Shown here piece by piece: positions 1-8,124 of a DNA stretch of 64,000 bases; the stretch's first letter is position 1, and each line of letters begins with the position of its first letter. Source of the stretch: Bacillota bacterium. Its GTDB lineage: Bacteria > Bacillota > Clostridia > Christensenellales > Aristaeellaceae. Under the pieces are notes generated by a model. That model saw only the letters and a list, made by a program, of their open reading frames with translations. It did no database searches and had not been told where the DNA came from. Made by a program: the position numbers and the translations under genes. The DNA is taken from the NCBI GenBank assembly GCA_023411175.1, contig JAEYPB010000082.1, positions 1-64,000 of the forward strand, written 5' to 3'.

Positions 1-31
1 GCCCCCGCGCCCCCCCCCCCCCGGCCCCCGT
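1..31. other. C-rich low-complexity tract at window edge
   Basis: The first 31 bases are almost entirely C with a few G. Such a tract directly at the edge of the window is more likely an assembly or sequencing end artefact than a biological feature. The AEC transporter gene starts 36 bases after it. Confidence 0.5.
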
Positions 32-66
32 TCGGTTTATTATTTACAAAAGAAGGCGCATGAGCA

Positions 67-960
67 ATGATCGTCCTGCCCCAGCTTTTTATGATGTTCG
101 CCATCGCGGGCATCGGCATCCTGCTGCGCAAGCGCGGCGTGATCACCGACCCCGTGATCAAAGGGCTCAGCGACATCGTGACGCTGGCGACCAACCCGGC
201 GCTTCTCATCTCGGTCACGCAGCATGAGTACACGCCCAAGACGCTTTCGAATTTTCTGAATGTTCTATGGATGGGCACGGCCACGATGGCGCTCGTCATG
301 GTCGCGGTCTACGCGCTGTGCCGCGGACAGGACGAGCGGACGCGCCCGGTGGTGGCGCTGGTTTCGGCGCTGCCCAACGCGGGCTTCATGGGGCTTCCGA
401 TCGTCCGGGCGATGTACGGCTCCGACGGCGCGCTGTACCTGGCCGCGGTGATCGTGGCGTTTAATCTCGTGATCTGGACGGTGGGCACCGCACTTGTCGA
501 CCGCAAGCACTTTACCATCGCACGGATGTTCAACCCCGGTTTCATCGCGTCTCTGATCGGCATGGCGCTATTCCTTTTGAACGTGGACCTGCCGGACATC
601 GTGGTCGCGCCGGTGGACTCGCTGGCGGCTGTCAACACGCCGCTGGCGATGCTGGTGCTGGGCGGTCGGCTGGAAATGCCCGATGCCCGCTCCCTCGTAA
701 GCGGAAACAGTCTGTTGGTGACGGCGGTCAAGCTGGTGGCGATGCCGCTGATCGCGCTGGGGCTCTCGATGGCTTTTCATCTGGACCCAGTGGCCGCGGG
801 CACGCTGGTGCTCGCCGGCGCCATGCCTTCGGCCATCATGGGGCAGATGGTGGCCGAGCAGTACGGCCGGGATGCGCGGCTCGCGGCGCGTTCGGTGTCC
901 ATCACGGCGATTCTGAGCCTCGCCACCATTCCGCTGATCGCAATGCTTCTGGGCGGATGA
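67..960 (+). CDS. AEC family transporter
   Basis: A 297-residue, strongly hydrophobic protein of about ten membrane segments that matches the auxin efflux carrier (AEC/BART) superfamily. Bacterial members export or import small organic acids such as malate or malonate; the substrate cannot be told here. Family-like stretches are the N-terminal LxRKRGVIT region, the internal LPNAGFMGLP segment and the near-C-terminal GAMPSAIMG segment. The length is normal (300-320). The ATG at 67 is chosen because AGAAGG at 51-56 lies ten bases upstream. It stands alone: the next gene, scpB, is convergent, and a repeat element separates them. Confidence 0.85.
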   Translation: MIVLPQLFMMFAIAGIGILLRKRGVITDPVIKGLSDIVTLATNPALLISVTQHEYTPKTLSNFLNVLWMGTATMALVMVAVYALCRGQDERTRPVVALVSALPNAGFMGLPIVRAMYGSDGALYLAAVIVAFNLVIWTVGTALVDRKHFTIARMFNPGFIASLIGMALFLLNVDLPDIVVAPVDSLAAVNTPLAMLVLGGRLEMPDARSLVSGNSLLVTAVKLVAMPLIALGLSMAFHLDPVAAGTLVLAGAMPSAIMGQMVAEQYGRDARLAARSVSITAILSLATIPLIAMLLGG

Positions 961-979
961 TCCGCCCAAAAACGAAACA

Positions 980-1000
980 CCCTGCGATGTGTTCGCAGGG
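980..1000 (-). terminator. Terminator-like hairpin, left flank of repeat copy 1
   Basis: The arms CCCTGCGA (980-987) and TCGCAGGG (993-1000) form a perfect 8-bp stem with a 5-nt loop. On the minus strand the hairpin is followed by a T-rich tail (TGTTTCGTTTTTG), so it probably ends scpB transcription. Nearly the same hairpin recurs at 1213-1235, on the other side of the repeat. Confidence 0.65.
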
Positions 1001-1005
1001 CGCTC

Positions 1006-1210
1006 AGACCATCAACAAAGGCCCCGTAAGGTTTCAATCGTGCCCGGCGGCGTGTACGCCGGGCGCGGGATAGCGCCACCAGTACGCAAACTGGTGGCGC
1101 TATCCGCACCTTTGGTCAGTGCGCCGCCCGGAAATTCCAGAGAATTTCAGGCGCGCGCTGGGGTTTTCCCTTCGCATCAAAAAAACCAGCGGGTTTTTTT
1201 GATGCTTTGA
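1006..1210 (+). repeat. Dispersed structured element, copy 1
   Basis: This ~205 bp non-coding element is shared with 11614-11815, 19591-19792, 29983-30182 and, inverted and diverged, 60941-61075. Four hairpins are visible: H1 GCCCGGCG/CGCCGGGC (1042-1049/1057-1064); H2, a perfect 16-bp stem (1068-1083/1090-1105); H3 GTGCGCC/GGCGCGC (1119-1125/1150-1156) with an inner AAATTC/GAATTT stem; and H4, a perfect 14-bp A7/T7-containing stem (1174-1187/1192-1205). GACC and AAAGG near the 5' end can also pair with CCTTT-GGTC at 1109-1117, enclosing H1 and H2. No credible protein is encoded. It fills the gap between the AEC gene and scpB. Confidence 0.85.
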
Positions 1211-1212
1211 AC

Positions 1213-1235
1213 GCCCTGCGATGTGGTCGCAGGGC
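1213..1235 (-). terminator. Duplicated hairpin, right flank of repeat copy 1
   Basis: GCCCTGCGA (1213-1221) pairs with TCGCAGGGC (1227-1235). It is the same hairpin as at 980-1000 apart from one loop base and an extra closing pair. It lies 22 bp past the scpB stop codon on the minus strand but lacks a T-tract there, so the distal copy is the better terminator. Confidence 0.6.
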
Positions 1236-1257
1236 GTGTTGCATGTTCTGTTGCGTT

Positions 1258-1806
1258 TCAGGCTTCCTCTTCGCCCTCCAGGTTCATCGATATCTGGCCC
1301 AGCGCCGCCATCGGCAGTTCCGCCAGCGACGAGATGCCGAAGTGGCGGAGGAACTCGTCGGAGGTCTGGTAGAGGATGGGCCGCCCCAGCGCCTCCTTGC
1401 GCCCGGCTTCATAAATGAGGCCCTTGTTCAGGAGCGCCTGCACCGAATAGTCGCATTTGACGCCGCGCACCGCCTCGATGTCCCCCTTGGTGACCGGCTG
1501 CCGATAAGCGATGATGGACAGCGTCTCCAGCGCCGCCTGAGACAGCGACTGCTTTCGAACGGGCTGCAGGTATGCGTCCACATAGGGCGCGTACTCCGGC
1601 TGTATCGAAAGCTGCAGCATGCCGCCGAACTTGTTGACGCGGATGCCGCGCTTCTCCAGGTCGCAGTGGTCGCGGAGCCGATCCACCGCGCCCATCAGCT
1701 CCGATTCGGTCAGGTTCAGCGCGTGCGCCACGTCCTGCGCCGGAACCGGGTCGCCCGCGACAAAGAGGATCGCCTCCAAAATGCCGCTCAGTTTGGCCTC
1801 GTCCAT
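1258..1806 (-). CDS. scpB: Segregation and condensation protein B
   Basis: This 182-residue protein matches ScpB, the winged-helix partner of the SMC-ScpA condensin that organises and segregates the chromosome. The family hallmarks are the start LSGILEAILFVAGDP, the middle SQAALETLSIIAYRQPVTK and the segment VKCDYSVQALLNKGLI. I use the ATG at 1806 because GGAGG lies five bases upstream; a longer frame from about 1866 would run into the promoter. A near-perfect sigma-A promoter sits at 1838-1866. scpA, usually adjacent, is not in this window; the upstream neighbour is divergent. Confidence 0.93.
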   Translation of the reverse strand: MDEAKLSGILEAILFVAGDPVPAQDVAHALNLTESELMGAVDRLRDHCDLEKRGIRVNKFGGMLQLSIQPEYAPYVDAYLQPVRKQSLSQAALETLSIIAYRQPVTKGDIEAVRGVKCDYSVQALLNKGLIYEAGRKEALGRPILYQTSDEFLRHFGISSLAELPMAALGQISMNLEGEEEA

Positions 1807-1837
1807 AACATCCTCCGGGGAAACGAATATCCGTTCA

Positions 1838-1866
1838 ATTATAATACGGTTCCGGCGCGCTGTCAA
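1838..1866 (-). promoter_or_regulatory. Sigma-A promoter of scpB
   Basis: On the minus strand TTGACA (1866-1861) and TATAAT (1843-1838) are separated by exactly 17 bases, a perfect consensus promoter. Confidence 0.85.
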
Positions 1867-1883
1867 ATCCGGTAAATTCGACG

Positions 1884-1912
1884 TTGCGGGGGGCGGGCGA
1901 TTAATGTATAAT
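1884..1912 (+). promoter_or_regulatory. Promoter of the nucleoside ABC transporter operon
   Basis: TTGCGG (1884-1889) and TATAAT (1907-1912) with a 17-bp spacer. The predicted leader to the GTG at 1936 is under 20 nt, leaving no room for a riboswitch. Confidence 0.75.
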
Positions 1913-1935
1913 GATGATATTATTTTGGGGGGCAG

Positions 1936-3489
1936 GTGATTGGATTGCTCCAGGCCGAAAGGCGGCCCGCGGTGGAACTACGGGGCCTTTCCAAGACATT
2001 CGGGACCGTAAAAGCCAATCAGAACATCAACCTGACGCTCTATAACGGCGAGATTCTGGCGCTTCTGGGTGAGAATGGCTCCGGCAAGACCACGCTGATG
2101 AACATGCTCGGCGGCATGTACGCGCCGGACAGCGGTTCCATCCACATTAACGGCCAGAGCGTTGCCATCCACTCCCCTGCCGACGCGATCGCCCTCGGCA
2201 TCGGCATGATCCACCAGCACTTCAAGCTCGTGGACATCCTGACCGTGGCCGAGAATATCGTCATGGGCACCAAGGGGGATCGCCGCTCCAAGGCGCAGCT
2301 TTCCGAGCACATCCTCTCCATCTCCAAAAAATTCGGCCTGGCGGTCGACCCGAACAGCAAGATCTACACGCTGTCGGTGGGCGAAAAGCAGACTGTCGAG
2401 ATCCTGAAGGTTCTGTACCGCGGCTCCCGCATCCTGATTTTGGACGAGCCGACGGCGGTGCTCACGCCGCAGGAGATCGAAAAGCTCTTTGTGATCCTGC
2501 GCAAGATGCGGGACGAGGGCTGCGCGATCATCATCATCACCCACAAGCTGGGCGAAGTGCTGGCCATCTCCGACCGCGTGATCACGCTCAGGAAGGGCGA
2601 GGTGGTCTCCACCGTCGATACGTCGGACGCCGACGCCCACTCGCTGACCGAGCACATGGTCGGCCGCGCGGTGGACCTGTCCATCGCTCGCCCGGAGCCG
2701 GTAAACCCGAAGCCCTCCCTCGTCGTGGACGGCCTTCACGTGTCCGCCACGGAGAAGAACAAGGCGCTGTGCGACATCAACTTCACCCTCATGAGCGGCG
2801 AGATTCTGGGCGTCGCAGGCGTCGCGGGCAGCGGACAGAAGGAACTGTGCGAGGCCATCGCCGGGCTGCAGCCCACGAGCGGCGGATCGATCAAGTTCGA
2901 GGGCGGCGAGCTCCGCGGCCTCTCCCCCCGCGAAATCGCGGCCCGGGGCGTAGCGATGAGCTTTGTGCCGGAGGACCGGCTGGGCATGGGCCTCGTCGGC
3001 TCGATGGGCATGGTGGACAACATGCTGCTCAAGAAGTACCAGGATCAGCACGCGCCGCTGTTGGACCGGAAACCCGCGAAAAACCTCTCGGCCCAGCTGA
3101 TCGAGCGCCTTTCCATCATGACCCCGGACGTGTACACGCCGGTCAAGCGGCTCTCCGGCGGCAACGTGCAGAAGGTGCTGCTCGGGCGCGAAATCGCCTC
3201 CAATCCGAAGATCCTCATCACCGCCTACCCGGTTCGCGGCCTTGACATCAACTCCTCCATGACCATCTACCACCTGCTCAACGAGCAGAAGGCGCGGGGC
3301 GTGGGCGTGCTGTTCATCGGCGAGGACCTGGACGTGCTGCTCGAACTGTGCGACCGGATCATGGTCATGTGCGGCGGCATCGTCACCGGCCTCGTGGACG
3401 CCAAGACCGTGACAAAGGAACAGCTGGGGCTCATGATGACCGGCTGCAGGCTGGAAGGAGGCGACGCAAAATGCGCGATACCGAGGTGA
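1936..3489 (+). CDS. Nucleoside/BMP-type ABC transporter, double ATP-binding subunit
   Basis: A 517-residue protein with two ABC ATPase domains in tandem, the architecture of YufO/NupO and RbsA-like importers. Domain 1 carries Walker A GENGSGKTT, signature LSVGEKQ and Walker B LILDEPTAVL. Domain 2 has a degenerate P-loop (GVAGSGQKE), signature LSGGNVQKV and an altered Walker B (LITAYPVRGLD), as is usual for this family. It energises uptake through the two permeases that follow. The start is GTG at 1936 or TTG at 1945; both have G-rich sequence upstream. The next gene overlaps by 19 bp. No Bmp/PnrA-type substrate-binding lipoprotein precedes it. Confidence 0.9.
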   Translation: MIGLLQAERRPAVELRGLSKTFGTVKANQNINLTLYNGEILALLGENGSGKTTLMNMLGGMYAPDSGSIHINGQSVAIHSPADAIALGIGMIHQHFKLVDILTVAENIVMGTKGDRRSKAQLSEHILSISKKFGLAVDPNSKIYTLSVGEKQTVEILKVLYRGSRILILDEPTAVLTPQEIEKLFVILRKMRDEGCAIIIITHKLGEVLAISDRVITLRKGEVVSTVDTSDADAHSLTEHMVGRAVDLSIARPEPVNPKPSLVVDGLHVSATEKNKALCDINFTLMSGEILGVAGVAGSGQKELCEAIAGLQPTSGGSIKFEGGELRGLSPREIAARGVAMSFVPEDRLGMGLVGSMGMVDNMLLKKYQDQHAPLLDRKPAKNLSAQLIERLSIMTPDVYTPVKRLSGGNVQKVLLGREIASNPKILITAYPVRGLDINSSMTIYHLLNEQKARGVGVLFIGEDLDVLLELCDRIMVMCGGIVTGLVDAKTVTKEQLGLMMTGCRLEGGDAKCAIPR

Positions 3490-4556
3490 AGACCCGCACC
3501 CACATCGTTCAGCGCGTCTCCATTGACCCCTGGCGCGCCGCCCTCTACCGGGTGCTGGCGATCTTTCTGGCGCTGGTGACAGGCGGGCTCTTTCTGCTCG
3601 CGGTGGGGTTCAACCCCTTCCCCGTCTACGGCACGATGATTTCTGGCGCGCTGGGCTCCGCCAGCAACCTGCGGGAGACGGTTAAGATTGCGATCCCACT
3701 TCTGATCACCTCGCTGGGCGTAACGCTGGCGTTCAAGATGCGCTTTTGGAACATCGGCGCGGAGGGACAGATTTCGGTGGGCGCCATCGCCGCGTCGTTC
3801 TTCGCGCTGACCTTCCCGGACTGGCCGCAGCCCCTCCTGCTGACCGCGATGGCGGCTTCAGGCTTTGTGGCGGGCGGCCTGTGGGGCATCGTCCCCGCCT
3901 GGTTCAAGGCGCGCTACAACACCAACGAGACGCTGTTCACGCTGATGATGAACTACATCGCCATCTTCTTCATTCAGCTGATGCGCGAGGGGCCCTGGCG
4001 CGACCCGGCCAGCGGTTTCCCGAAGGTGCCGATGTTCGCCAAGACCGCCCGGATGCCTCAGGTCTTCGGCGTGCACGCGGGCTGGATTGTGGCGCTTGTC
4101 CTGGTGGCGCTCACCTACGTGTACCTGACCCGCACCAAGCAGGGGTATGAGCTGACCGTCGTGGGCGAAAACGAGAACACCGCCCGCTATGCCGGCATGA
4201 ATGTGAAGAAGATCATCCTGCGCACGATGTTCCTGTCCGCCGCCATCGCGGGCCTGGCGGGCATGCTGCAGGCCTCCGGCGCCGACCGGACGCTAACGGA
4301 GACCGTCGCCGGCGGCGTAGGCTTCACCGCGATCACGGTCTCCTGGCTCTCCCGGCTCAATCCGCTGGCCATCACCGTCGTATCGGCGCTGTTTGCCTGT
4401 CTTGAAAAGGGCTCCGGCACCATCCGCTCGGTCTACAACATTTCGCCGTCCACGTCGCAGGTATTTCAGGGCGTCATCCTGTTCTTCGTGCTGGGCGCCG
4501 AGTTTTTCATCAACTACAAGGTGATCTGGGGCAGGAAGGGGGGCGTGGAAAAGTGA
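3471..4556 (+). CDS. Nucleoside/BMP-type ABC transporter permease 1
   Basis: A 361-residue membrane protein of the BPD_transp_2 family (YufP/NupP type). After a cytoplasmic N-terminus it has several membrane helices; the family segments FWNIGAEGQISVG, YNTNETLFTLMMNYIA and AGMNVKKIIL are present. The ATG at 3471 is preferred over upstream starts because GGAAGGAGG lies just before it and the overlap with the ATPase gene is only 19 bp. With the next gene it forms the heterodimeric channel of a nucleoside or simple-sugar importer. Its last codons overlap the start of permease 2 by four bases, indicating translational coupling. Confidence 0.9.
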   Translation: MRDTEVKTRTHIVQRVSIDPWRAALYRVLAIFLALVTGGLFLLAVGFNPFPVYGTMISGALGSASNLRETVKIAIPLLITSLGVTLAFKMRFWNIGAEGQISVGAIAASFFALTFPDWPQPLLLTAMAASGFVAGGLWGIVPAWFKARYNTNETLFTLMMNYIAIFFIQLMREGPWRDPASGFPKVPMFAKTARMPQVFGVHAGWIVALVLVALTYVYLTRTKQGYELTVVGENENTARYAGMNVKKIILRTMFLSAAIAGLAGMLQASGADRTLTETVAGGVGFTAITVSWLSRLNPLAITVVSALFACLEKGSGTIRSVYNISPSTSQVFQGVILFFVLGAEFFINYKVIWGRKGGVEK

Positions 4557-5521
4557 GCGACGCGATGAACTACCTGACCAGCTTCCTGTACGCCGCGATC
4601 CTCGCGGGCGTGCCACTTCTGTTTGGTACGCTGGGCGAGATCCTGACCGAGCGCAGCGGCAACCTGAACCTGGGCGTCGAGGGCATGATGTACATGGGCG
4701 CGGTGATCGGCTTTCTGGCCGCCTACGTCACCGGAAACGCCGCGCTGGCCTACATCGCGGCCTTCGTGGCGGGCGCGGCAGGCGCGCTGATCTACGCAAT
4801 TCTGACGGTCACGCTCAAGGCCAACCAGAACGTCACCGGCCTTACGCTGACCATCTTCGGCGCGGGCTTCGCAAACTTCGTCGGCGAAAACCTCGCGCTG
4901 CGCACTCCCGGCGGCATGGTCATCCTGCCCGACGCCACCAAGGCGCTGTTTCGGGAAATTTACATCCCTGGCCTCACGGACATTCCCTTTATCGGCAAGC
5001 TGCTGTTCTCCCACACGTTGTTCGTATACCTGGGCGTGTTGATCGCGGTCGTGATGGGCATATACCTCTTCCGCACGCGCCGCGGGCTCAACCTCCGCGC
5101 TGTGGGCGAGAACCCGGGTGCGGCGGACGCGGCGGGCATCAACGTGAATCTCTACAAGTACGTCAACATCGTGCTGGGCGGCGGCATCTGCGGCCTCGGC
5201 GGCGCGTATGTGTCGATCATCACCTGCGGCGGCACCTGGACGTACAACTGCGTGGGCGGCTTAGGATGGATCGCGGTCGCGCTGGTCATCTTCGCGGGCT
5301 GGAGCCCCTACAAGGCGCTTCTCGGCTCCCTCGTCTTCGGTGCGCTGAGCGTGCTCAAGTACTACATCCCCACCAACGTCCTCCCCATTCCCTCCGCCAT
5401 CTACAACATGATTCCCTTCTTCGCGACGATTCTGGTGCTGGTGGTGACCTCCGTCCGGATGTCCCGCGAACACGCCCAACCCAGGGGCTGCGGCACCAAC
5501 TACTTCCGGGAAGAGCGGTAA
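4553..5521 (+). CDS. Nucleoside/BMP-type ABC transporter permease 2
   Basis: A 322-residue, multi-spanning BPD_transp_2 permease (YufQ/NupQ type), shorter than its partner as usual for this pair. Family signatures are ERSGNLNLGVEGMMYMGA near the N-terminus and AVGENPGAADAAGINV in the cytoplasmic loop. It starts with GTG inside a GTGA overlap with permease 1. A strong hairpin at 5533-5558 ends the operon. The operon as seen is ATPase-permease-permease; the binding protein must be encoded elsewhere. Confidence 0.9.
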   Translation: MSDAMNYLTSFLYAAILAGVPLLFGTLGEILTERSGNLNLGVEGMMYMGAVIGFLAAYVTGNAALAYIAAFVAGAAGALIYAILTVTLKANQNVTGLTLTIFGAGFANFVGENLALRTPGGMVILPDATKALFREIYIPGLTDIPFIGKLLFSHTLFVYLGVLIAVVMGIYLFRTRRGLNLRAVGENPGAADAAGINVNLYKYVNIVLGGGICGLGGAYVSIITCGGTWTYNCVGGLGWIAVALVIFAGWSPYKALLGSLVFGALSVLKYYIPTNVLPIPSAIYNMIPFFATILVLVVTSVRMSREHAQPRGCGTNYFREER

Positions 5522-5532
5522 CCTCCTACGAA

Positions 5533-5558
5533 CGGCCGCGGCGGGAACGCCGCGGCCG
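5533..5558 (+). terminator. Terminator of the ABC transporter operon
   Basis: CGGCCGCGGCG (5533-5543) and CGCCGCGGCCG (5548-5558) form a perfect 11-bp stem with a GGAA loop, 12 bases after the permease 2 stop codon. There is only a weak T-tract. Confidence 0.75.
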
Positions 5559-5877
5559 CTCGCTTTGTCAGGCGGCGCGTTTTCCTCCTTATTTTTTAGA
5601 TCCCGTCGCACTAATCATTGTATTCTTGTTAATTTTCTCGTGAGGCTCTTATCCATCCATGAGGAATATGGTAATATAAGTCATCGAGTGCCCTAATCTT
5701 CTTTTCTTTTCCCATGAGATTTTACGAGCACTGTTTTACGGCTTTATGACTCCGCCAGGCTGTACGCGCGTGGCGGCGATGCTTTGTCCCTGGCCGCTTT
5801 ATCAGGATTTCCCCGCAGGCACAGGTTCGTCATCACTGCCGCGGCGGCGCCGCGACGGATAATATGGAGGTCGACCC
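5559..5877 (+). other. Long, less GC-rich intergenic region upstream of the caspase-like gene
   Basis: About 320 bases without a credible gene and lower in GC than the neighbours. A T-rich stretch at 5575-5715 may hold the promoter, but no clear -35/-10 pair stands out. Near the 3' end, CCGCCA can pair with TGGCGG around a 13-nt loop, or GCCAGG can pair with CCTGGC, two exclusive folds. CGCGGCGGCGCCGCG just before the ribosome site TGGAGG is also self-complementary. No known riboswitch was recognised. Confidence 0.4.
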
Positions 5878-7851
5878 ATGAAGCTTAAAAACGTTCGGTG
5901 GTTGAGCTGGGTTCTGGTGTGCATGATGCTGCTGACCTGCGCGGCACAGGCGGAGGGTCCGGTTGCGTCCAAGACGGCTTCTTCGTCACGAATCTCTGCT
6001 ACGTCTCGTTCGGCGCTCGAATCCACCGCTGATCTCTCTGCGATTCCCAGCATTCAGGTTATCGAGAAGGGCAAGGGCATAACCTACAAGTTCACAAAGC
6101 CGATCAAGTTCGTCGGTAACAAGGCCGCAACCACAACCCCGGTTAAGAAAGCTTCCCTTAGTTCTATTTCCTTTACTTTTGACGCCCTGATGGGCATGAA
6201 TGATGATTACAATTACTATACCAATTTTCAGCCGCTTACGGTCAGCGTTAAGCCCAGGGGCGCAACCTGGTACCTAAAAACGCTTACCTCATCCGATAAG
6301 TCTGTCGTTGCAATTTCTTCGAGCGGCGGTTACTACTGGCTCAATGGCCTCAAGGCGGGCACTTCAACCATTACTTTGGTAAGCACCAATGGCAAGAAGG
6401 CTGTTAAGAAGATTACCGTCTATCCTGCGAACAAACCGGTTCGCTTCTCGTCGATGTCCATCGGCTATATGGTGGATGATGAAACCAGTGTAACCCTGAA
6501 ATCCAAAACAGTTTACGCGGGCGATTACCTCACGATTCTCGCGCAGCCGAGGCCCTGGACAGCGACCTATTATGATTATCCCTATTGGAAGTATTATGCC
6601 TACCAAACAACCGCTGTCACTTACTCCAGCTCCAAAGAAAGCGTGGCCACGGTCACGGACGGCTACGTGTTTGCCCACAAGCCTGGCACCGCAACGATCT
6701 ATGCCACCGCGCGGGACGGCAGCAAGAAAAAGGGCAGCTTTAAGCTGACCGTCAAGGCCAAGAATCCGAACAGTATCCGCTTGACCAAGAGCGTTTTGAA
6801 CCTCGCGCCGTCCGCAACCTATCAGATGGACTACGAGATCAATCCGATTGGCTATTACGATCAGAAGGTCAGCTGGTCCAGCAACAACAAGAGCGTCGCC
6901 ACAGTCAGTTCTTCCGGCCTCATCACCGCCGTTTCCGGCGGCACCGCTACCATTACCGCAACAACCAAAACCGGCAAAAAAGCCGCTGCCTGCACCGTCA
7001 ACGTCAGCTACAGCAAAGCCGCCAACGAGACCAAATACCGCTTCTATGGCATTGGGAACGCCAATTATTCCAGCGCCAGTAAATTGCCGTCCTGCCTGAA
7101 TGACCTGACCATCATGGGCAACGCCGCGACGGACGCCGGCTTCAACCTCGTCGACACCAATCCGAACTGCACGGGCGCTGGTATCCACAGCGTCCTCGCA
7201 GAAATGGCCGGCAACGCCGAGATTGACGACAACGATGTGACGGTGTTCTACTATTCCGGCCACGGGCTTCTGAGCCCCGTAAAGAGCGAGCGCGGCGCGC
7301 TCTGCGGCATCGACGACACCTACTTACTGGTGGACGACGTCCAGTACTACCTCGACCGCACGCCGGGCACCATCGTCGTGATCCTGGACAGCTGCCTGTC
7401 CGGCCAGTACATCACCACGAAGTCCACGTCGCCCGCCCTTAATAAGGCGCAGATCGCCGCCTTCAACAGCGCCTGGACCAACGCCCTCTCGAGCAGCAAA
7501 ACCGCCTATAGTTCAAAGGCGCTGACCTCTTCCACTCAGCGCAGCCGCTTCAAGATTCTGACCGCCGCCGCGCCGCTGGAGTCCTCCTATGGCGCCAGTT
7601 CGTCGACCGGCTTCGGCTGGTTCACCACATGGGCCGCCAACGGCCTGGGCCGCATCGCCAACTACAATACGGGCGCTTCGACCGCCGGATCGCTTGCGGC
7701 GGACAGCAACACAGACAGAGCCGTCACGCTGACCGAGCTTTATAACTACATCAAGACCAATTTGGCCAAGGAATGGGATCCCGTCTATCAGCAGAATGTG
7801 CAGGTCTGGCCCGCAGGGGACAAGACCGCCATCGTCAACAAGAACGCCTGA
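5878..7851 (+). CDS. Secreted caspase-like cysteine protease with Ig-like repeats
   Basis: A 657-residue protein. Residues 1-26 are a signal peptide ending AAQA-E. Residues ~80-380 hold three Ig-like (BIG2-type) repeats; the last is clearest, with VSWSSNNKSVATVSSSG and the GGTATITATT ending. Residues ~388-655 match the peptidase C14 (caspase/metacaspase) fold: the catalytic His is H462 in YYSGHG and the Cys is C506 in LDSCLSG. It should act outside the cell or on its surface; its target is unknown. TGGAGG lies nine bases before the ATG. The first half is lower in GC than the second, suggesting separate domain origins. It is flanked by terminators, so is monocistronic. Confidence 0.85.
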   Translation: MKLKNVRWLSWVLVCMMLLTCAAQAEGPVASKTASSSRISATSRSALESTADLSAIPSIQVIEKGKGITYKFTKPIKFVGNKAATTTPVKKASLSSISFTFDALMGMNDDYNYYTNFQPLTVSVKPRGATWYLKTLTSSDKSVVAISSSGGYYWLNGLKAGTSTITLVSTNGKKAVKKITVYPANKPVRFSSMSIGYMVDDETSVTLKSKTVYAGDYLTILAQPRPWTATYYDYPYWKYYAYQTTAVTYSSSKESVATVTDGYVFAHKPGTATIYATARDGSKKKGSFKLTVKAKNPNSIRLTKSVLNLAPSATYQMDYEINPIGYYDQKVSWSSNNKSVATVSSSGLITAVSGGTATITATTKTGKKAAACTVNVSYSKAANETKYRFYGIGNANYSSASKLPSCLNDLTIMGNAATDAGFNLVDTNPNCTGAGIHSVLAEMAGNAEIDDNDVTVFYYSGHGLLSPVKSERGALCGIDDTYLLVDDVQYYLDRTPGTIVVILDSCLSGQYITTKSTSPALNKAQIAAFNSAWTNALSSSKTAYSSKALTSSTQRSRFKILTAAAPLESSYGASSSTGFGWFTTWAANGLGRIANYNTGASTAGSLAADSNTDRAVTLTELYNYIKTNLAKEWDPVYQQNVQVWPAGDKTAIVNKNA

Positions 7852-7863
7852 CCCCCGAATCCC

Positions 7864-7892
7864 AAGCCCCCGGCCTTTCCGGCCGGGGGCTT
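7864..7892 (+). terminator. Terminator of the caspase-like gene
   Basis: AAGCCCCCGGCC (7864-7875) pairs perfectly with GGCCGGGGGCTT (7881-7892), followed by CTCTTTTG. It starts 12 bases past the stop codon. The stretch from here to 8070 holds nothing else I can support. Confidence 0.9.
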
Positions 7893-8074
7893 CTCTTTTG
7901 CCCGCGTTTCGCGGGACGCGGCCTGCGGTGCGCGTCAAGGCGAAGGAAGCGCGCAGACATAGCGGCAACAATCTCCCTCTCTGCAAACAGAAAAGTTCTC
8001 CACGCCGATATGCCGCACCGGCGCACAGCGCAGAATCCCCATGCGGGCGAAGCGATGGCGACAAAGCATGAAAA

Positions 8075-8107
8075 AGCGCCGGGAATCCAAAGTGGATTCC
8101 CGGCGCT
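8075..8107 (-). terminator. Terminator of glnN
   Basis: AGCGCCGGGAATCC (8075-8088) and GGATTCCCGGCGCT (8094-8107) form a perfect 14-bp stem followed on the minus strand by TTTTCATG, 17 bases past the glnN stop codon. Confidence 0.9.
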
Positions 8108-8124
8108 GCTACGAACCGAGATTC

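Noticed and set aside
989..1210. Short open frames inside the repeat copies, possibly a conserved peptide
   Set aside because: Frames differ between copies and have no ribosome sites; changes keep base pairing, not codons.
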